This document shows, piece after piece, positions 51,742 to 62,993 of a DNA stretch of 64,000 nucleotides. This DNA comes from Pyxicephalus adspersus (Eukaryota > Chordata > Amphibia > Anura > Pyxicephalidae). The position numbers and the translations under genes were made by a program. The first letter of the stretch is position 1; each line of letters begins with the position of its first letter. The DNA is taken from assembly GCF_032062135.1 (NCBI RefSeq), contig NC_092861.1:120515551-120579550 (forward strand), read 5' to 3'. Below the pieces are notes generated by a model, which had not been told where the DNA came from, did no database searches, and worked only from the letters and a program-made list of their open reading frames with translations.

Positions 51742-52017
51742 GGGAAGATGATGACGATGATGAATGTGGAGAAGAAAAACTGCCATCCTGCTTTGACTAC
51801 GTGATGCATTTTCTAACAGTGTTCTGGAAAGTTCTTTTTGCCTTTGTCCCACCAACAGAGTACTGGAATGGCTGGGCTTGTTTCATTGTGTCCATTACAA
51901 TGATCGGCCTACTGACAGCTTTCATTGGGGATTTAGCTTCTCATTTTGGATGTACTATTGGCTTGAAAGATTCCGTTACTGCAGTTGTGTTTGTCGCCTT
52001 GGGAACATCAGTACCTG
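51742..52017 (+). CDS. SLC8A1: SLC8A1 exon 11, first C-terminal membrane segments
   Basis: This 276-bp exon returns the chain from the cytoplasmic loop to the membrane. It begins with an acidic cluster, GEDDDDDECGEEKLPSC, then gives hydrophobic segments around HFLTVFWKVLFAFVPP, WACFIVSITMIGLLTAFIG and SVTAVVFVALGTSVP. In the ten-segment NCX model these are TM6, the following helix and the first half of the alpha-2 repeat, whose GTSVPD signature forms part of the ion pathway. Acceptor TTTTTCACAG, donor gtaagt, phase 1 at both ends. The exon 11/12 border cuts the signature between Pro and Asp. The GATGACGATGATGAATG run is the acidic cluster, not a microsatellite. Confidence 0.98.
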
Positions 52018-53025
52018 GTAAGTGGTTTATATTCACTGCGGAGGAATCTCAGTGTGAAACATTGTATTCTTGCAGGGATACTTCATATGTTTCGTGTCTT
52101 TTTAAAGATAATTCCAATTAGATGAATGAATATACTGTATTTATTGCTGAGATAAGTTCTCAAAGAAAGGCTTTAGTCTTGAGTTGTATTGCAAAGGTAA
52201 CACTTTGCTGTATACAGTACACTAAAGCATTCACATATTTAATATTATGTACAGTGTTAACCCCCTTTTAAATCCTCACTTACACAATTGTCATTTTTTC
52301 TTTATCTGTATTCCTGTGATCACCTTTATTTAGAATTTCCCATCATATAAAGTTCGAGTTACAATGGTCACGAGAACAAATAAAGGGTAAATCTCCCCAG
52401 GCAGAAATAAAAGTATATAGGAGAACTGTTTTAGCTAACACTTCTATCTGAGATTAACACGGCACAGCTATGTAGATGACACCACTTAGAGTTAGGAGTA
52501 CAATGATGTTACCTCTCCACCCTTGCCTGTTAACTGGACGGTAAAGGGACAGCATCAGGCTGATGAGGTCATCCATTTTGCCCAGTCAGCTTTTTCCTTG
52601 TCCAAATATTTGTATGCAGCAGCAAATTGGTTCCTAGCCCTGCCTATTTCACCCCCAGTCCTCATGTATAAGGGATGACAAGATCCTAAAATTTTGGCAA
52701 GTTTAGTTACTTTCACTAGTAAGATCCATACCTAAGAATATCCTACTCACATTTTGCCAATAGATGCCCCTTGGCCCAAAACAGGGACCAAAAGAGCAAG
52801 TTAAATAAAAAAATGTAAAGTTTTCTCTACTCTACATTTTAACAGTACAGTCAAGGAACTTCCTCACTGGGTAGTGATGTTTGAGATGTTTCTACCTAAT
52901 AAACGTTTGTGGCAGGTGTTCCCTTAGTCTGGGAATTATTGGCATGGTAGAAAAAGTTACCCATTATGGACTAATTTGTCTTTAAATGAACAAGAAGTCA
53001 GTGTTTAGAATTTTTCTAAATTTAA

Positions 53026-53433
53026 AGCAGAACTAAGGTGAAAAAAAATCACACTTACCCTTATTCCCCAGATCCCTCAATGGCCCTGGACCTTTCCTCA
53101 ATCCGGTCCCACGCCATACTGGAATTCTTCTTCTTCCCGACACGGAAGAAGTGTCGGCCACCGCCATCTTCTGTCTTCTTGCTACATCAAGCAATCCTGC
53201 ACTGCGCAGGTGCAGGATCTCGTGACGCAGGGAGCCGATCTCACTTAGTGAAGGAAATGCCCTTTCTGCGCATTCCCAAGATTGGGTATGCAGAGAAGGA
53301 GCAGCCAAGAGCCTACATCATGAATCCCAGGAGAAAACGGTGTTGCACTTCAAAGAAAAATCTAATTTTTACTTTTTATAAAAGAGTTGTCTACCCTTTT
53401 ATGTAAAGTAAATATTTTGAGTTTAGGTCCGCT
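53026..53433. mobile_element. TTAA-flanked MITE (AGCGGACCTAAA type)
   Basis: The left end after TTAA (53022-53025) is AAGCAGAACTAAGG. The right end before TTAA (53434-53437) reverse-complements to AAGCGGACCTAAAC. A TTAA target duplication is typical of piggyBac and Kolobok elements. The interior is GC-rich and carries overlapping open frames on both strands without similarity to known proteins. I recognise the general type from frog genomes. No transposase. Confidence 0.75.
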
Positions 53434-53732
53434 TTAAAGAGAAGAAAACCTTACTGCTTATATCTACAGCAGCCAGTACTTATATCTGCTTCAATTAACC
53501 TGTTCCTGGCAGCCTCTTCATAAGCCTTGCTGCCTGGCCAGTCTGATTGCTGACATCATCTGCTTTATTGCAATAAATGTCAGTCCATTTTATAGGATGA
53601 TGCGGAGGGCCCATGCACAATCTAGTGCATTGGGGCATCTGAGGAGATTGCAGCCTATTGCAGAAGTCCGTACATTTTTCTTCAACCCCTAGAAACAAAC
53701 ATTAGATAGTGGGTTAAGCTATAATTTATGGG

Positions 53733-53948
53733 GGTTGATTTACTAAGGGGGTTTAGCCTTTTCGCTCAGACAAGTTGATTATTACCTTGCGAAGGATTAT
53801 TGGCTTAAGTCTTGCATGCACGTTATTGGATGGTTGTAGTCAGGAAAACTTTACCTTTTTCACTAAGCTAAGAAAAAAATTCCTTTTCAATGTGATAATT
53901 CACTTTGCTAAGTGAGCAAGCAGCCTATAGTCCTTTAGTAAATTACTC
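53733..53948. mobile_element. MITE with GATTTACTAAAG-type ends
   Basis: The left end GGTTGATTTACTAAGGGG and the reverse-complemented right end AGTAATTTACTAAAGGACT form a short inverted repeat. The interior (TCGCTCAGACAAGTTGATTA, AATTCACTTTGCTAAGTGAG) resembles a common non-coding frog repeat. Exact ends and target duplication are uncertain. Confidence 0.55.
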
Positions 53949-54311
53949 TTATCAGCTTTTAACCTCATTCTGTAGTTGTACAAATCTTCATTTAAACACT
54001 ATGGGCAGTTTTGGATATAGGAGAGTAAGCCAACTAATATGTAGGAGGAAACCCTACATATCTCATGAGCATTCAGCCAATTACTACAGGAAGGCAAAGC
54101 AAGGGAGCCAAAAACTTAGCCACTATGCTGTCTTGTGATGCAAAGTTTATCATTCTTTTATTATATGAGACCATGTTATCTTCCATTGGCAATGATTTAA
54201 CTGAGGCAGAAGGGCGGCTGGTCACAACAGAGCTCCAAGTCTGCAATAATATCATGCTTCTGTGATTGCTGAAGCTTCATGCACAGGTCACAATATTGTT
54301 GCCCGAGACAA

Positions 54312-54352
54312 ACATGTCGCCTGAAATTGGCGACACATGTCGCCTGAAATTG
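54312..54352. repeat. Two-copy tandem duplication, 23-base period
   Basis: ACATGTCGCCTGAAATTG occurs at 54312-54329 and again at 54335-54352, with GGCGAC inverted against GTCGCC between them. It may be part of a larger repeat. Confidence 0.7.
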
Positions 54353-57045
54353 TTCATCAATCTGCCCTAGACGATTGATTGGGAAGGACCTCTGTGCAAT
54401 CCTTTAGTAGAGAGCACAATGGGATTCCACTCACTCATCCTCCCCCTTCCCCTCTCCAGAGAACAAATTGGCTACACCAGACATACGGATAACAATGTTA
54501 TCCAGGTCCCATCCAATACCTTATGGTGCGTAGCTAATCTATTATCTATTATTTGCTCAGAGAATATAAATAACTCAAGAAAAACTCTCTGTTTTTTTTT
54601 TTAAAGTCAAAGGAAAAATATTCAGGTATCCAAGCATATAAAACACACATCTGCTTTTATCATCAGCTTCATCTTGGGCAGAAGACTGAATTTCCCATCC
54701 ACTAAATTATTCACAATACTGATTTAACATTATAAACATCTTAATAGACTTCTTGTAGCGATGTTTCACTGCCAGCCAGTGCCTAGGGCCTGAGAAGTTC
54801 AAATGTGAAGGTTCTACATATGCTTAAAGGAAAATAGCAATATTCAATCTTGTATATTCTGTATACTAATTTAATAAAAGCAGAGTTTCCTACATGGAAA
54901 TCAGCATGAGAAAAGACATAATAACAGCATTTTCATTAGAAAAGAGAAACTGCAAATATGTTTATAGTATGTGTATAGTACACCTACAGGTAATGTCTCT
55001 CCCATAATGTTGGTTATGCCTTCCTTTTGCCAACTTGTGCCATCACAATGTGCATTATTACCTATGCTGTGCCTGTGATGACAATTCTGTACATCTCAAA
55101 ATTTAGGGACATAGGAAAAATCCTTTTAGAATGTTATGTAAGTATGCATTGAATCAGGGAAAACAATTTAAGGTAGTGCAGTTGATGACACTTTTTAGTA
55201 ACACTTTAACTAAAACTTTTTTTTAACCTAAGAACAAACAAACCAAAATGCTGAGTAGAGAGAAAAGCATTTATAGTTTTATGTAAAATTTTGAAAAGAC
55301 CAATTAACCTCCTGCCTTTCAAGCCACCGTACCCTACTAGGAAACCCAGAAACGAATGGTAGTTTGGGGGACAAGAAAGGCAAAGCTTAACATTTGGCAA
55401 CATTTGAGATTTGTATTTTACATTATCTGCCTTTATGTTCAGATTTATGGATCGTTTTGCCATGAAATTTTCACTGAATGAATCCACTTCTTTTGCGGTT
55501 GTCATCATATTCTCAATTTTATTCTCCCAGAATCATTTAATTTTTCAGCTTTTTTACAGTGGGCCAGATTATCAGCATTGAAAAGCCTGCACCGAAATCA
55601 AAAGAACCATTCCTTTTAATATTATTTTTTTTAGATATTTTTTTGTGTTCATCTACTTGGAAACCTACAAGATAAATGCACAACCTTTTTAATCACACAT
55701 TGTGGTGGACATCTTTATTGAAATACTTTCTTTAATATACAAGTAACCAATAATATAAAGGCAAGAAATAAGACCAGATTTACAGAAGCAACCTGTCAGT
55801 GTTCATTGCCCAAGTGATATGCACATTCAGTGTAAAATCACATCCTTACATTGGGCCACATTTTTTATTAACTTGATATTGGTTGTTTTAAACTTTTTAG
55901 AGCAGAGACAAAGTCATGTGAAGGTTATATGGATGAATGCTTCCATGTCTCCTTGTATTATAACACACTTTATCATTAAGACAGGTAAAGCACATCCCAT
56001 CTCCTTTGTCATTCTTGCTTCCTTTCACCTAACTAAACGTATTAGTCATGTTAGTTTTATTCTTTTTCAGTATCTTATCTTACACTAAGGTAAGATCTAA
56101 TGTTTTGTGCAATATAAGGTCAAGCTAATCATGCATATCACATTTGACTGTTGCATGTAATGTACTCATAGATGAGATAGAAACATTGAATTTGCCAGTA
56201 CAGCTTTACTGTTTAAAAATTTACATTTTGAATTTCTTGCACCATTGAGCTTATAATCCAATATATGCAAATAAAGGGCCATAATAATACAGCACAGATA
56301 ACTACCATTTATATATTTGTATGGATGCTTACATATAGGGTTAGATTATTTAGATATTTGTTAATACCCTATTAAAATAATATAGATATATGGAGCTGTG
56401 ACAAAAGAGCAGATGAATATAACAGCAGCCCATGCTAAGTACCATTTTGAACAAATGAGAGGCACTTTACTGAACTGAAGTCTTTACTGAACAGTCCACC
56501 AAATTAAACAGATTTTTTCTTCATCCACCATTGAATATATGTGCAGCATCACTCTTATTGCTCTCACTGCTTCAATATGGTTTTAGTGCACTGACCCAAA
56601 AAGAAGTATTTTAGATTTTCTTCAGAAAACATTAAGCTGTTGATTGAGTTTAATAGTAAAATTATAAGAGTAAAGGAGAAAGTAAAAAAAACAAACTAAA
56701 ACAATCCTCCAGGGCAATACTGATATATACCCCACTGCAGAGGGCTTCTTTGTTTCAGACCTTGCAAATTCCTGATACATACACAGCAAATACATGCAGA
56801 GAGAGGCCATTTACTTGCAGCAATTGCTGTCCTTTCAGTGATTTCGTTTTTAGCCTTACGTTTGAGCACTACCTAGGGTGGGCTGTATGTAAATGCAGTC
56901 TGTCCAGGAATGCCTATATGCCAATACAGTGGTGTGTGAGAGGCATTGCGATGAGCTGAGAATTCCATTTCTGTTGCATGTCCAACTAATACAATCACAA
57001 AGCTGTGCATAAAGTCATAGAGCAATTGGGTTGTAAAAACTAATT

Positions 57046-57360
57046 GACTAAGTACACATGTCGGATGATTCTCGTCCGATAATCGGCTCAGGGCTGATAT
57101 CGGACGAGAATCTGGTGTGCGTACCACGCTCGTCGTCCGAATGACCACCCTACCGAATCCACAGATTACGGATGAGGAATGATCGTAATGAAAGTAAAGG
57201 GAAGAGAGGTGCCGTTCAGTCGTTTTCCCCCTTCCCTCTCCGTAGAGCAGAACGGTGCTATATGTACAGCACTCGTTCATGCATCCTGCAGTCGTTTGTT
57301 GTTGGAAAGGATTATGAAAGATCCTTTCCAACGACAATTATTGCATGTGTGTACGTAGCC
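57046..57360. mobile_element. GGCTACGTACACAC MITE, copy 2
   Basis: Left end GACTAAGTACACATG and right end CATGTGTGTACGTAGCC are inverted repeats. Next to the left end is a strong hairpin: GATTCTCGTCCGATAATC and its near-complement at about 57096-57112, around GGCTCAGGGCTGAT. It shares blocks with copy 1 (AAAGATCCTTTCCAA, ATGATCGTAATG) but is longer and keeps many CpGs. The 154-residue minus-strand open frame (56873-57337) is an accident of this GC-rich insert. Confidence 0.8.
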
Positions 57361-59884
57361 TTATAAAGGAGCATGATATACTATGAAAGGACAGTCCTTA
57401 TCTCTGGAACAGTTGGCAGCTGTTGGATGCTGGGCAGGGACCTTGAAATCCTCGTCTTGGTTGCTGATGATAGATCTTTTGCAGCCCTTATAATGATATG
57501 ACATGGGTTATAAAGAAGGATTACATAATACAGCATCAAGGTAATAAAAAAAAAAAAAACTACCAATGCACACTGCACGAAGCTATGAAGATCTGAATGC
57601 CTGTTAAGGTACTAGCTAAGCCTCAGCTATCTATAGCCTCAGTTAATAACCAAATAGATAATGTAACTGTTGACTAAACATTTTCAAACTTCAGAACATT
57701 CAGTTTTTACATATAAATTCTATAGGCTAAAGAATAAGGTTTATGTTTCATAAATACATTGCTTCAAGGAAACATTGTGGATTAATAATTTCTTAGAACC
57801 CAAAAGTTTTTCATTGCGACCAGGCAAAGTTTTATAAGTAGATTTGGAAACGTATTTTTTACACTTAGTAATTCTATTCCTATGACCCCTTAAAATTTCT
57901 TTTACTGGAACCCAGCAAAATGGGTAGTTTATATTCAAAAATGGCAGCCACTGGTATGACCTAATAAATTGGCAATTCAATTTAAAGGCAGCCAGGAAAT
58001 ACTAATATCTGTGAGACATCTTTATAAACAGCACTGAAAACACTCAAGTCTTTTATAGACTAGCAAACTAGTAGAAGCTCTTTAATGACATTTTAAAGCC
58101 AAAGCGCACAATCTGTTTGCATTTAAGTCGTCTGGATCCCCAATGAGTTAATTATCTTTTAGAGATAGCATTCAGTACTGTGCATCAGCAACTGCTGAAC
58201 ATGTTATATAAGAAAGTGGGCCAAGGCATTCAAATGGATATGACATTTGAGGCTAAACTTTACGAGATTAAGTCTAGAGTCGGCTGTCTGTATGTCTGTT
58301 CAAGTATGGCAAAGGTATTTATCAGCTTGCCAGTTAAAACTCCAATTTGTAAGGTCTGGGATTTAGAGGTAAATAGCGCTGCTTATTGAACCCAAGCGTC
58401 CAGAACTACGGCTACTTTTCTAAGATGTCAAAATGTAGAACATTTCTGTGGGCTAAAAGGAAACAAATGATCTCATAGGGCATGTTGTAAAATATGATAC
58501 AACACATTAAACATGTGGTTCAATATTTATTATCAATATTATTTTCACTTATGATGTAGCTTCTCAATCCTGCTAGTAAAAACAGGCTTATTTTCCTTTT
58601 GCAGCTTTCAATGAAAAAGCAAACAAATATATAAAGAGAGTTAAAAATGTTGAAATTAGCATTATAATGGTCGTATATTGTGTTTTCTTTAGTAACAGTT
58701 ATACAATTCCCTGATAAAAACAGTGCCTTTTGGATTACATTTTTTAAAACATTTTTTAAATGTAATGAAGATAGGGAGGATAACAAATATTTAAACACAG
58801 TGTTATTTTACCCATAAATATATACTGTGATCATAGATAAGATAAAATCAAAAGGGTGCACTTTGGCAGAGCTGAGGTGTTTTTGCACCCGAAGATTCCA
58901 AAGTGCCTACCCCCAAATTTGCATTTTCCATGTAGTAATGATGTATAAATACATGTGCAGTCTTTAATCATTCTGCAGATGTGAAAAAATGAAACCTTTA
59001 CATTTTCAGGCAGATTAATTTAGGGTAAATACACATTTGCACAGTGTGATAAAGAACACAATTTGTAAATTGCATTTAGGCAGCCCATTCAATTTGCTTG
59101 GACGGTCAAAGCATCCCAGATTAACTAAATGGTGCCTCATTCTTTTTTAAGAAAGCAATGCACGGTAACTGCTGCAACATGCTGCAGAGCTGCCATTTAA
59201 AATGAATGGGACTTCAGTGCACAAATTAATGTAACTGTTTCTGTATACAAATATATATATATAAACTTTATTATTGCAAGTAAATGTGTGCACAGTGCAC
59301 CTTCTTTAGCCTTCTTGTCATCTGAATTCTAAAATGTGCTTGCTTGCCAATCCCAGACGAATAGCTATAGAAATACACACTTTGTATACTTTGCTTTGAT
59401 CATCCAAACCTCAGCAGGCAATTACAGATTCACTAGATCTTCAGCAGACATATATTGTGTCATATGAGTTTGCAGCTGGTGCAGCAATTCTAGCTGCATA
59501 GCCTACTTGTGGGTGAAAAATCCAGGCAGCAATGATGGGCTGCCATTTACAAATTTTTCACCCTTTTTTGGGAGCAAAACAGGGCAACAGTACCTAGCTG
59601 AGGACGGGGGAAAAAAGTAGGACAGGACATTTTCCCTAAAAGAAATCAATAATGGGCAATATATCTTGGCTATTATCTGGTTTGCTAAACTATATTAAGG
59701 GAAATTGTCCTTATGTTTACAAATGATCATCTCTGGAAAATTCAGCATATTTTTGATCTTGGAACCTCCTTCTTGCATTTAATCTTTTTTTCCAACATGC
59801 CCCCTAAGCTGATAGGTAAATTGATTTCTATCGAAATCAACATTTTTGTATGTAGGTGATTCTTTGTAACTGAAACCCGGAACT

Positions 59885-59970
59885 TTAGACTGTAAGCTCC
59901 TTTATGAGTTAGGGACTGATGGTAATCAGCTTTGTATACTAAAAGTGTTACAAAATTTGGCAGCACTATG
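59885..59970. repeat. Old interspersed repeat (TGTAAGCTC type)
   Basis: TTAGACTGTAAGCTCCTTTA, then AGGGACTGATG, TTTGTATACTAAAAGTG and GGCAGCACTATGAAAAT follow the order of a very common amphibian repeat tail (ACTGTAAGCTC...AGGG...GCGCTATATAAAT). Degraded; class uncertain. Confidence 0.55.
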
Positions 59971-60752
59971 AAAATAGAAAAAAATGAACTATTAATAACA
60001 AAAAAAAGATTCAATTAATTTGGTTTGATAAACAGTAAATGTTTTTATCTAAACTGTAAGGTCCGTAACTGTAACTGTAACAAAATACATTAAGAGATTC
60101 ACTGTAATTTGTTCTCTTTTACCCTGATGGTTATAAAACAGGAATATCTGTAGAAGCTGTTTTTATAATAAACACATTTTTAATATTGGATGCAAGTTAG
60201 AGCAGATAACTGGAAAATGCAGTGGATGGCAAGTGTATTAATTCAGGCGAAACAGCAGATGAGCCCAGCACAAGAAAATAGACATTTTAGTTTGGATGTA
60301 ATATGGAAAGCAGCATGAGTTTTGCAGTAAATGTAGCAATACAGCATACCATCAGCTTTCTGGGCCAGCACCACAACAAACCTTAAGAGTAAATTATATT
60401 ATAACACATAGTAAAAAACACTTGCACATCCCCACGCTTGAGTACTGCAGAGATGCTTGTGAAAACCTACTGCACTTTGCTGTTATAAAAAAAAAACTAT
60501 ATAAAAATAGGATATGATGAAATGTAAAACATGGTATTACTGGTATGATTATTATAGTGGAACTAAAATGGATACATATCATTTTATTTTTAGTTTAGAT
60601 CATTTTTAAATGAATATATATATTTTTTTTTTTTGCAAAAGACAAAAGTACAAAAAAAAAAACAAATTAATCTTTGTTTTACTATATGAAGGGAAAATGA
60701 ACCTGTACCTGTAAAAAGGACTGTTATCATCATCTCCTTCTCTCATCCATAG

Positions 60753-60909
60753 ACAGCTATTAAAACTCCTAGTTATAACCACCCTGAAGCTGGTGTTGTT
60801 TTATGTTGTGATAAGCTTTGTCGTCATTTTTATAAAATACTACAACCTTCGGACAAAGTGTTGGTACCTCTCCATGAAAAAAGAACTTTATGAAGAAAGA
60901 AGTCCCTGA
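60753..60909 (+). other. Orphan exon-like frame: membrane segment plus charged tail
   Basis: A pyrimidine-rich run ending CATCCATAG is followed by a frame of 51 codons closed by TGA (60907-60909). It reads QLLKLLVITTLKLVLFYVV, then ISFVVIFIKYYNLRTKCW and YLSMKKELYEERSP: one hydrophobic segment with an internal Lys, then a basic and charged tail, the shape of a last exon of a single-pass receptor. GC by codon position (third highest, second lowest) fits a coding hydrophobic frame. Against this, two other frames are also open for about 46 codons. It cannot be an alternative SLC8A1 end, since exon 11 joined here would read D-S-Y-stop. I do not recognise the protein. The TLKLVLFY string weakly recalls T-cell receptor gamma membrane segments. 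Confidence 0.3.
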
Positions 60910-61019
60910 AAAAAACTAGCAAAAATAACTAGCTCTCATAATTTTCTTTTCCATATCTAACAAGGTTAAAGATTTGATTCAACTGAATATTTAAAATATA
61001 ATACCACAAATGAAAATAG

Positions 61020-62155
61020 CATTGGCAAAGATGATTGGGCCAATGATTGTTGTCACTGCAAGCAATCAATGTCTTTAGCTCTCAATGACATCAGTAGTTT
61101 GGTCAACTTTTCTTGATAAAGTGCCTCAGTTTTGTTAGGTTTGAAGGGTGCCTTCTCCTGACTGCATGTTTCAGACCTTTCCTTAGATGTTTGATAGTGT
61201 TCAAACCAGAACTCATGGTCACCTTAAATAGTTTGGTTCTTAGACATTCTTGGGTGCTTTTAGCTGTGTGTTTTGGGTCACTATCCTGTTGGAGGATGCA
61301 TCACAGGAAACTCAGACAGATCTTTCTTAAACTGATCAGTTAATTGCATTTTGGAATATCTTCATGTCTTAGGAGTTTATTGTGCCCGGCACAGACTCAG
61401 GACAGCATGTGCCAGACACATCGTAGCAGCCCCCAAAAATGTTTTTCATCCTTCATGTTTTACTGCAAATATAGTGTTCTTCTTTTTGAAAGTTTCATTT
61501 TTTTGATCATAGACATAATGTGATAATGACACGACTTGTCAAAAATCTCTAGTTTTGTCCCCATCCAAAGGATGTTGTCCCAGAAGTAACATGACTTATC
61601 AGTATGCATTTGAGCAGATTCCAGTGTGGCTTTTTTGTGTCTAACTTTTAACAATGGAGTCCTCCTGGGTTCTCTTTTATTGAGCCCACTGTCACTCAAA
61701 AAGACAAGAATGGTATGATCAGATACAGATGGACTTTGACCTTGGACTGGATTTCTTTGCTGTCCTTGGCTTTTTGTCTACCAATCTCAATATCCTTCTG
61801 CCTATTCTGGGGTTGACTTTGTTCTTGAAACTGCATCTAGGGAGATTTTCGCCCATGGCCCCTTAACTTCTTAATATTATTTTTTAACTGTTGACACAGG
61901 AACATTTTTCTGCTTGGAGTTTTTGTCTGATCTCTTTTGTCAACTCTCTTCTTTGCTTTCTCTGCTTCATGTTCAGCATGGGGCACAATGATACTAAGCA
62001 GCAAAAGTAATACTTTATTTTATTTAAATAGGCTGAATGATGGTTTGCAGTGTTGGTGTGATACTAATTAAACAAAACAGCTAGTATGGAAAATCACTGT
62101 AATCCAGTTATTTATAAACTTTTTTTTTAAGGGTAAATAAATGTGTCCAAGCTTT
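61020..62155 (-). mobile_element. Tc1-like DNA transposon, decayed
   Basis: The minus strand carries a broken Tc1-family transposase flanked by non-coding ends. Beyond the transposase start lies AATAGGCTGAATGATGGTTT, then GATACTAATTAAAC and GGTAAATAAATGTGTCCAAG, which match the subterminal layout of a widespread amphibian and fish Tc1 family as I recall it. The left end was not found, so it may be truncated or too diverged. The element lies in the last intron, opposite in direction to SLC8A1. Confidence 0.85.
61085..61970 (-). pseudogene. Tc1/mariner transposase pseudogene
   Basis: Reading the minus strand from ATG at 61970: MKQRKQRRELTKEIRQK (start of the helix-turn-helix DNA-binding part), then after breaks MSDSGLNKREPRRTPLLK, KATLESAQMHTDKSCYFW and DNILWMG (about 61699-61550), then near 61285-61250 LQQDSDPKHTAK, the stretch with the second catalytic Asp of the DDE/D triad, and finally RRRHPSNLTKLRHF near 61150-61110. 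This is the order of Tc1 transposases, about 340 residues long when intact. Multiple frameshifts and stops make it inactive; the first catalytic motif (normally LWTDE) reads LWMG, so its Asp is lost. Confidence 0.88.
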
Positions 62156-62296
62156 GTAGGATAAGCAATGCTTTAAATCTTTTCACATTTGCTTTTCTTT
62201 ACTTGACATGTAATAGACAGCTATACATGGGACAATATCCTATTATTTATTGACTTTTCTGGAAGAAAAAAGCACTTTTGGGTGTGTGAGGTTATG

Positions 62297-62500
62297 ACCC
62301 TGATGTATTAAAGCTCTCCTTGGCAGGGGAGAATACATTTTTATTAGTGAAGCTGGGTGATCCAGCAAACCTGTCATTTGCTATTAGTTAGAAATGTTTT
62401 GAATTCTGGACCAGATCCATACCGGGTTTGCTGGATCACCCAGCTTCACTGATGAAAGTGTATCCTCTCCAGTCTTGGAGAGCTTTAATAAATCAGGCCC
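62297..62500. mobile_element. Palindromic MITE upstream of the last exon
   Basis: The element is close to a perfect palindrome with arms of about 80 bases: left ATTAGTGAAGCTGGGTGATC and right GATCACCCAGCTTCACTGAT, continuing to outer ends CCTGATGTATTAAAGCTCTC and GAGCTTTAATAAATCAGG. TATG at 62293-62296 and 62501-62504 may be the target duplication. There is no coding potential. It ends 116 bases before exon 12. Confidence 0.85.
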
Positions 62501-62616
62501 TATGGGTCAGGTGGGTAGCAATTAATAATTTATGTGGTTTCATTATTCTAACAAAATCCTTGTGTTTTGTGTGATATGCATACTCAACTTAATTATTTAT
62601 TTTTGTTTTTCCACAG

Positions 62617-62993
62617 ATACTTTTGCAAGCAAAGTAGCAGCTATCCAGGATCAGTACGCTGATGCCTCCATAGGTAACGTCACTGGTAGCAATGCTGTGA
62701 ATGTGTTCCTGGGAATCGGCGTAGCCTGGTCCATTGCTGCCATTTACCATGCAGCCAACGGAGAAGAGTTTAGAGTTCAACCTGGCACATTGGCTTTCTC
62801 TGTCACCCTTTTCACCATATTTGCATTCATAAGCGTTGGAGTCCTGCTCTACAGAAGGCGACCTGAAATTGGGGGTGAGCTAGGTGGGCCACGGACTGCC
62901 AAGCTTCTCACAACAGCCCTGTTTAGCCTCCTTTGGCTCTTATATATTTTCTTCTCATCTCTGGAAGCCTACTGCCACATACAGGGCTTCTAA
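62617..62993 (+). CDS. SLC8A1: SLC8A1 exon 12, terminal coding exon
   Basis: After acceptor TTTTTCCACAG, the first two bases finish the Asp of GTSVPD, then TFASKVAAIQDQYADASIG and NVTGSNAVNVFLGIGVAW complete the alpha-2 repeat that lines the Na+/Ca2+ pathway. Membrane segments follow around PGTLAFSVTLFTIFAFISVG and LLTTALFSLLWLLYIFFSSL, joined by the cytoplasmic YRRRPEIGGELGGPRTAK. The chain ends EAYCHIQGF and TAA at 62991-62993; mammalian NCX1 ends CHIKGF (from memory). 377 bp. The ATG at 62532 lies in the intron and is not a start. Confidence 0.99.

Larger units (their letters stand above)
52018..62616 (+). other. Intron between exons 11 and 12
   Basis: At 10.6 kb this is the longest complete intron in the window and the richest in transposons: a TTAA-flanked MITE, an inverted-repeat element, a 23-base tandem duplication, a second copy of the GGCTACGTACACAC MITE, an old interspersed repeat, a Tc1 relic and a palindromic MITE. 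One unexplained exon-like frame lies at 60753-60909. Other open frames are repeat-derived or chance. Confidence 0.9.

Noticed and set aside
51801..52121. 106-residue open frame starting MMHFLTVF
   Set aside because: It is exon 11 read from an internal Met and run into the intron; the exon begins at 51742 and ends at 52017.
53033..53406. Overlapping open frames on both strands
   Set aside because: They lie inside the TTAA-flanked MITE; a GC-rich insert has few stops in any frame.
56873..57337. 154-residue minus-strand open frame
   Set aside because: Produced largely by the GC-rich MITE copy 2, not a gene.
62532..62616. ATG and upstream part of the terminal open frame
   Set aside because: Intron sequence with a normal acceptor at 62616; exon phase requires the split Asp codon.
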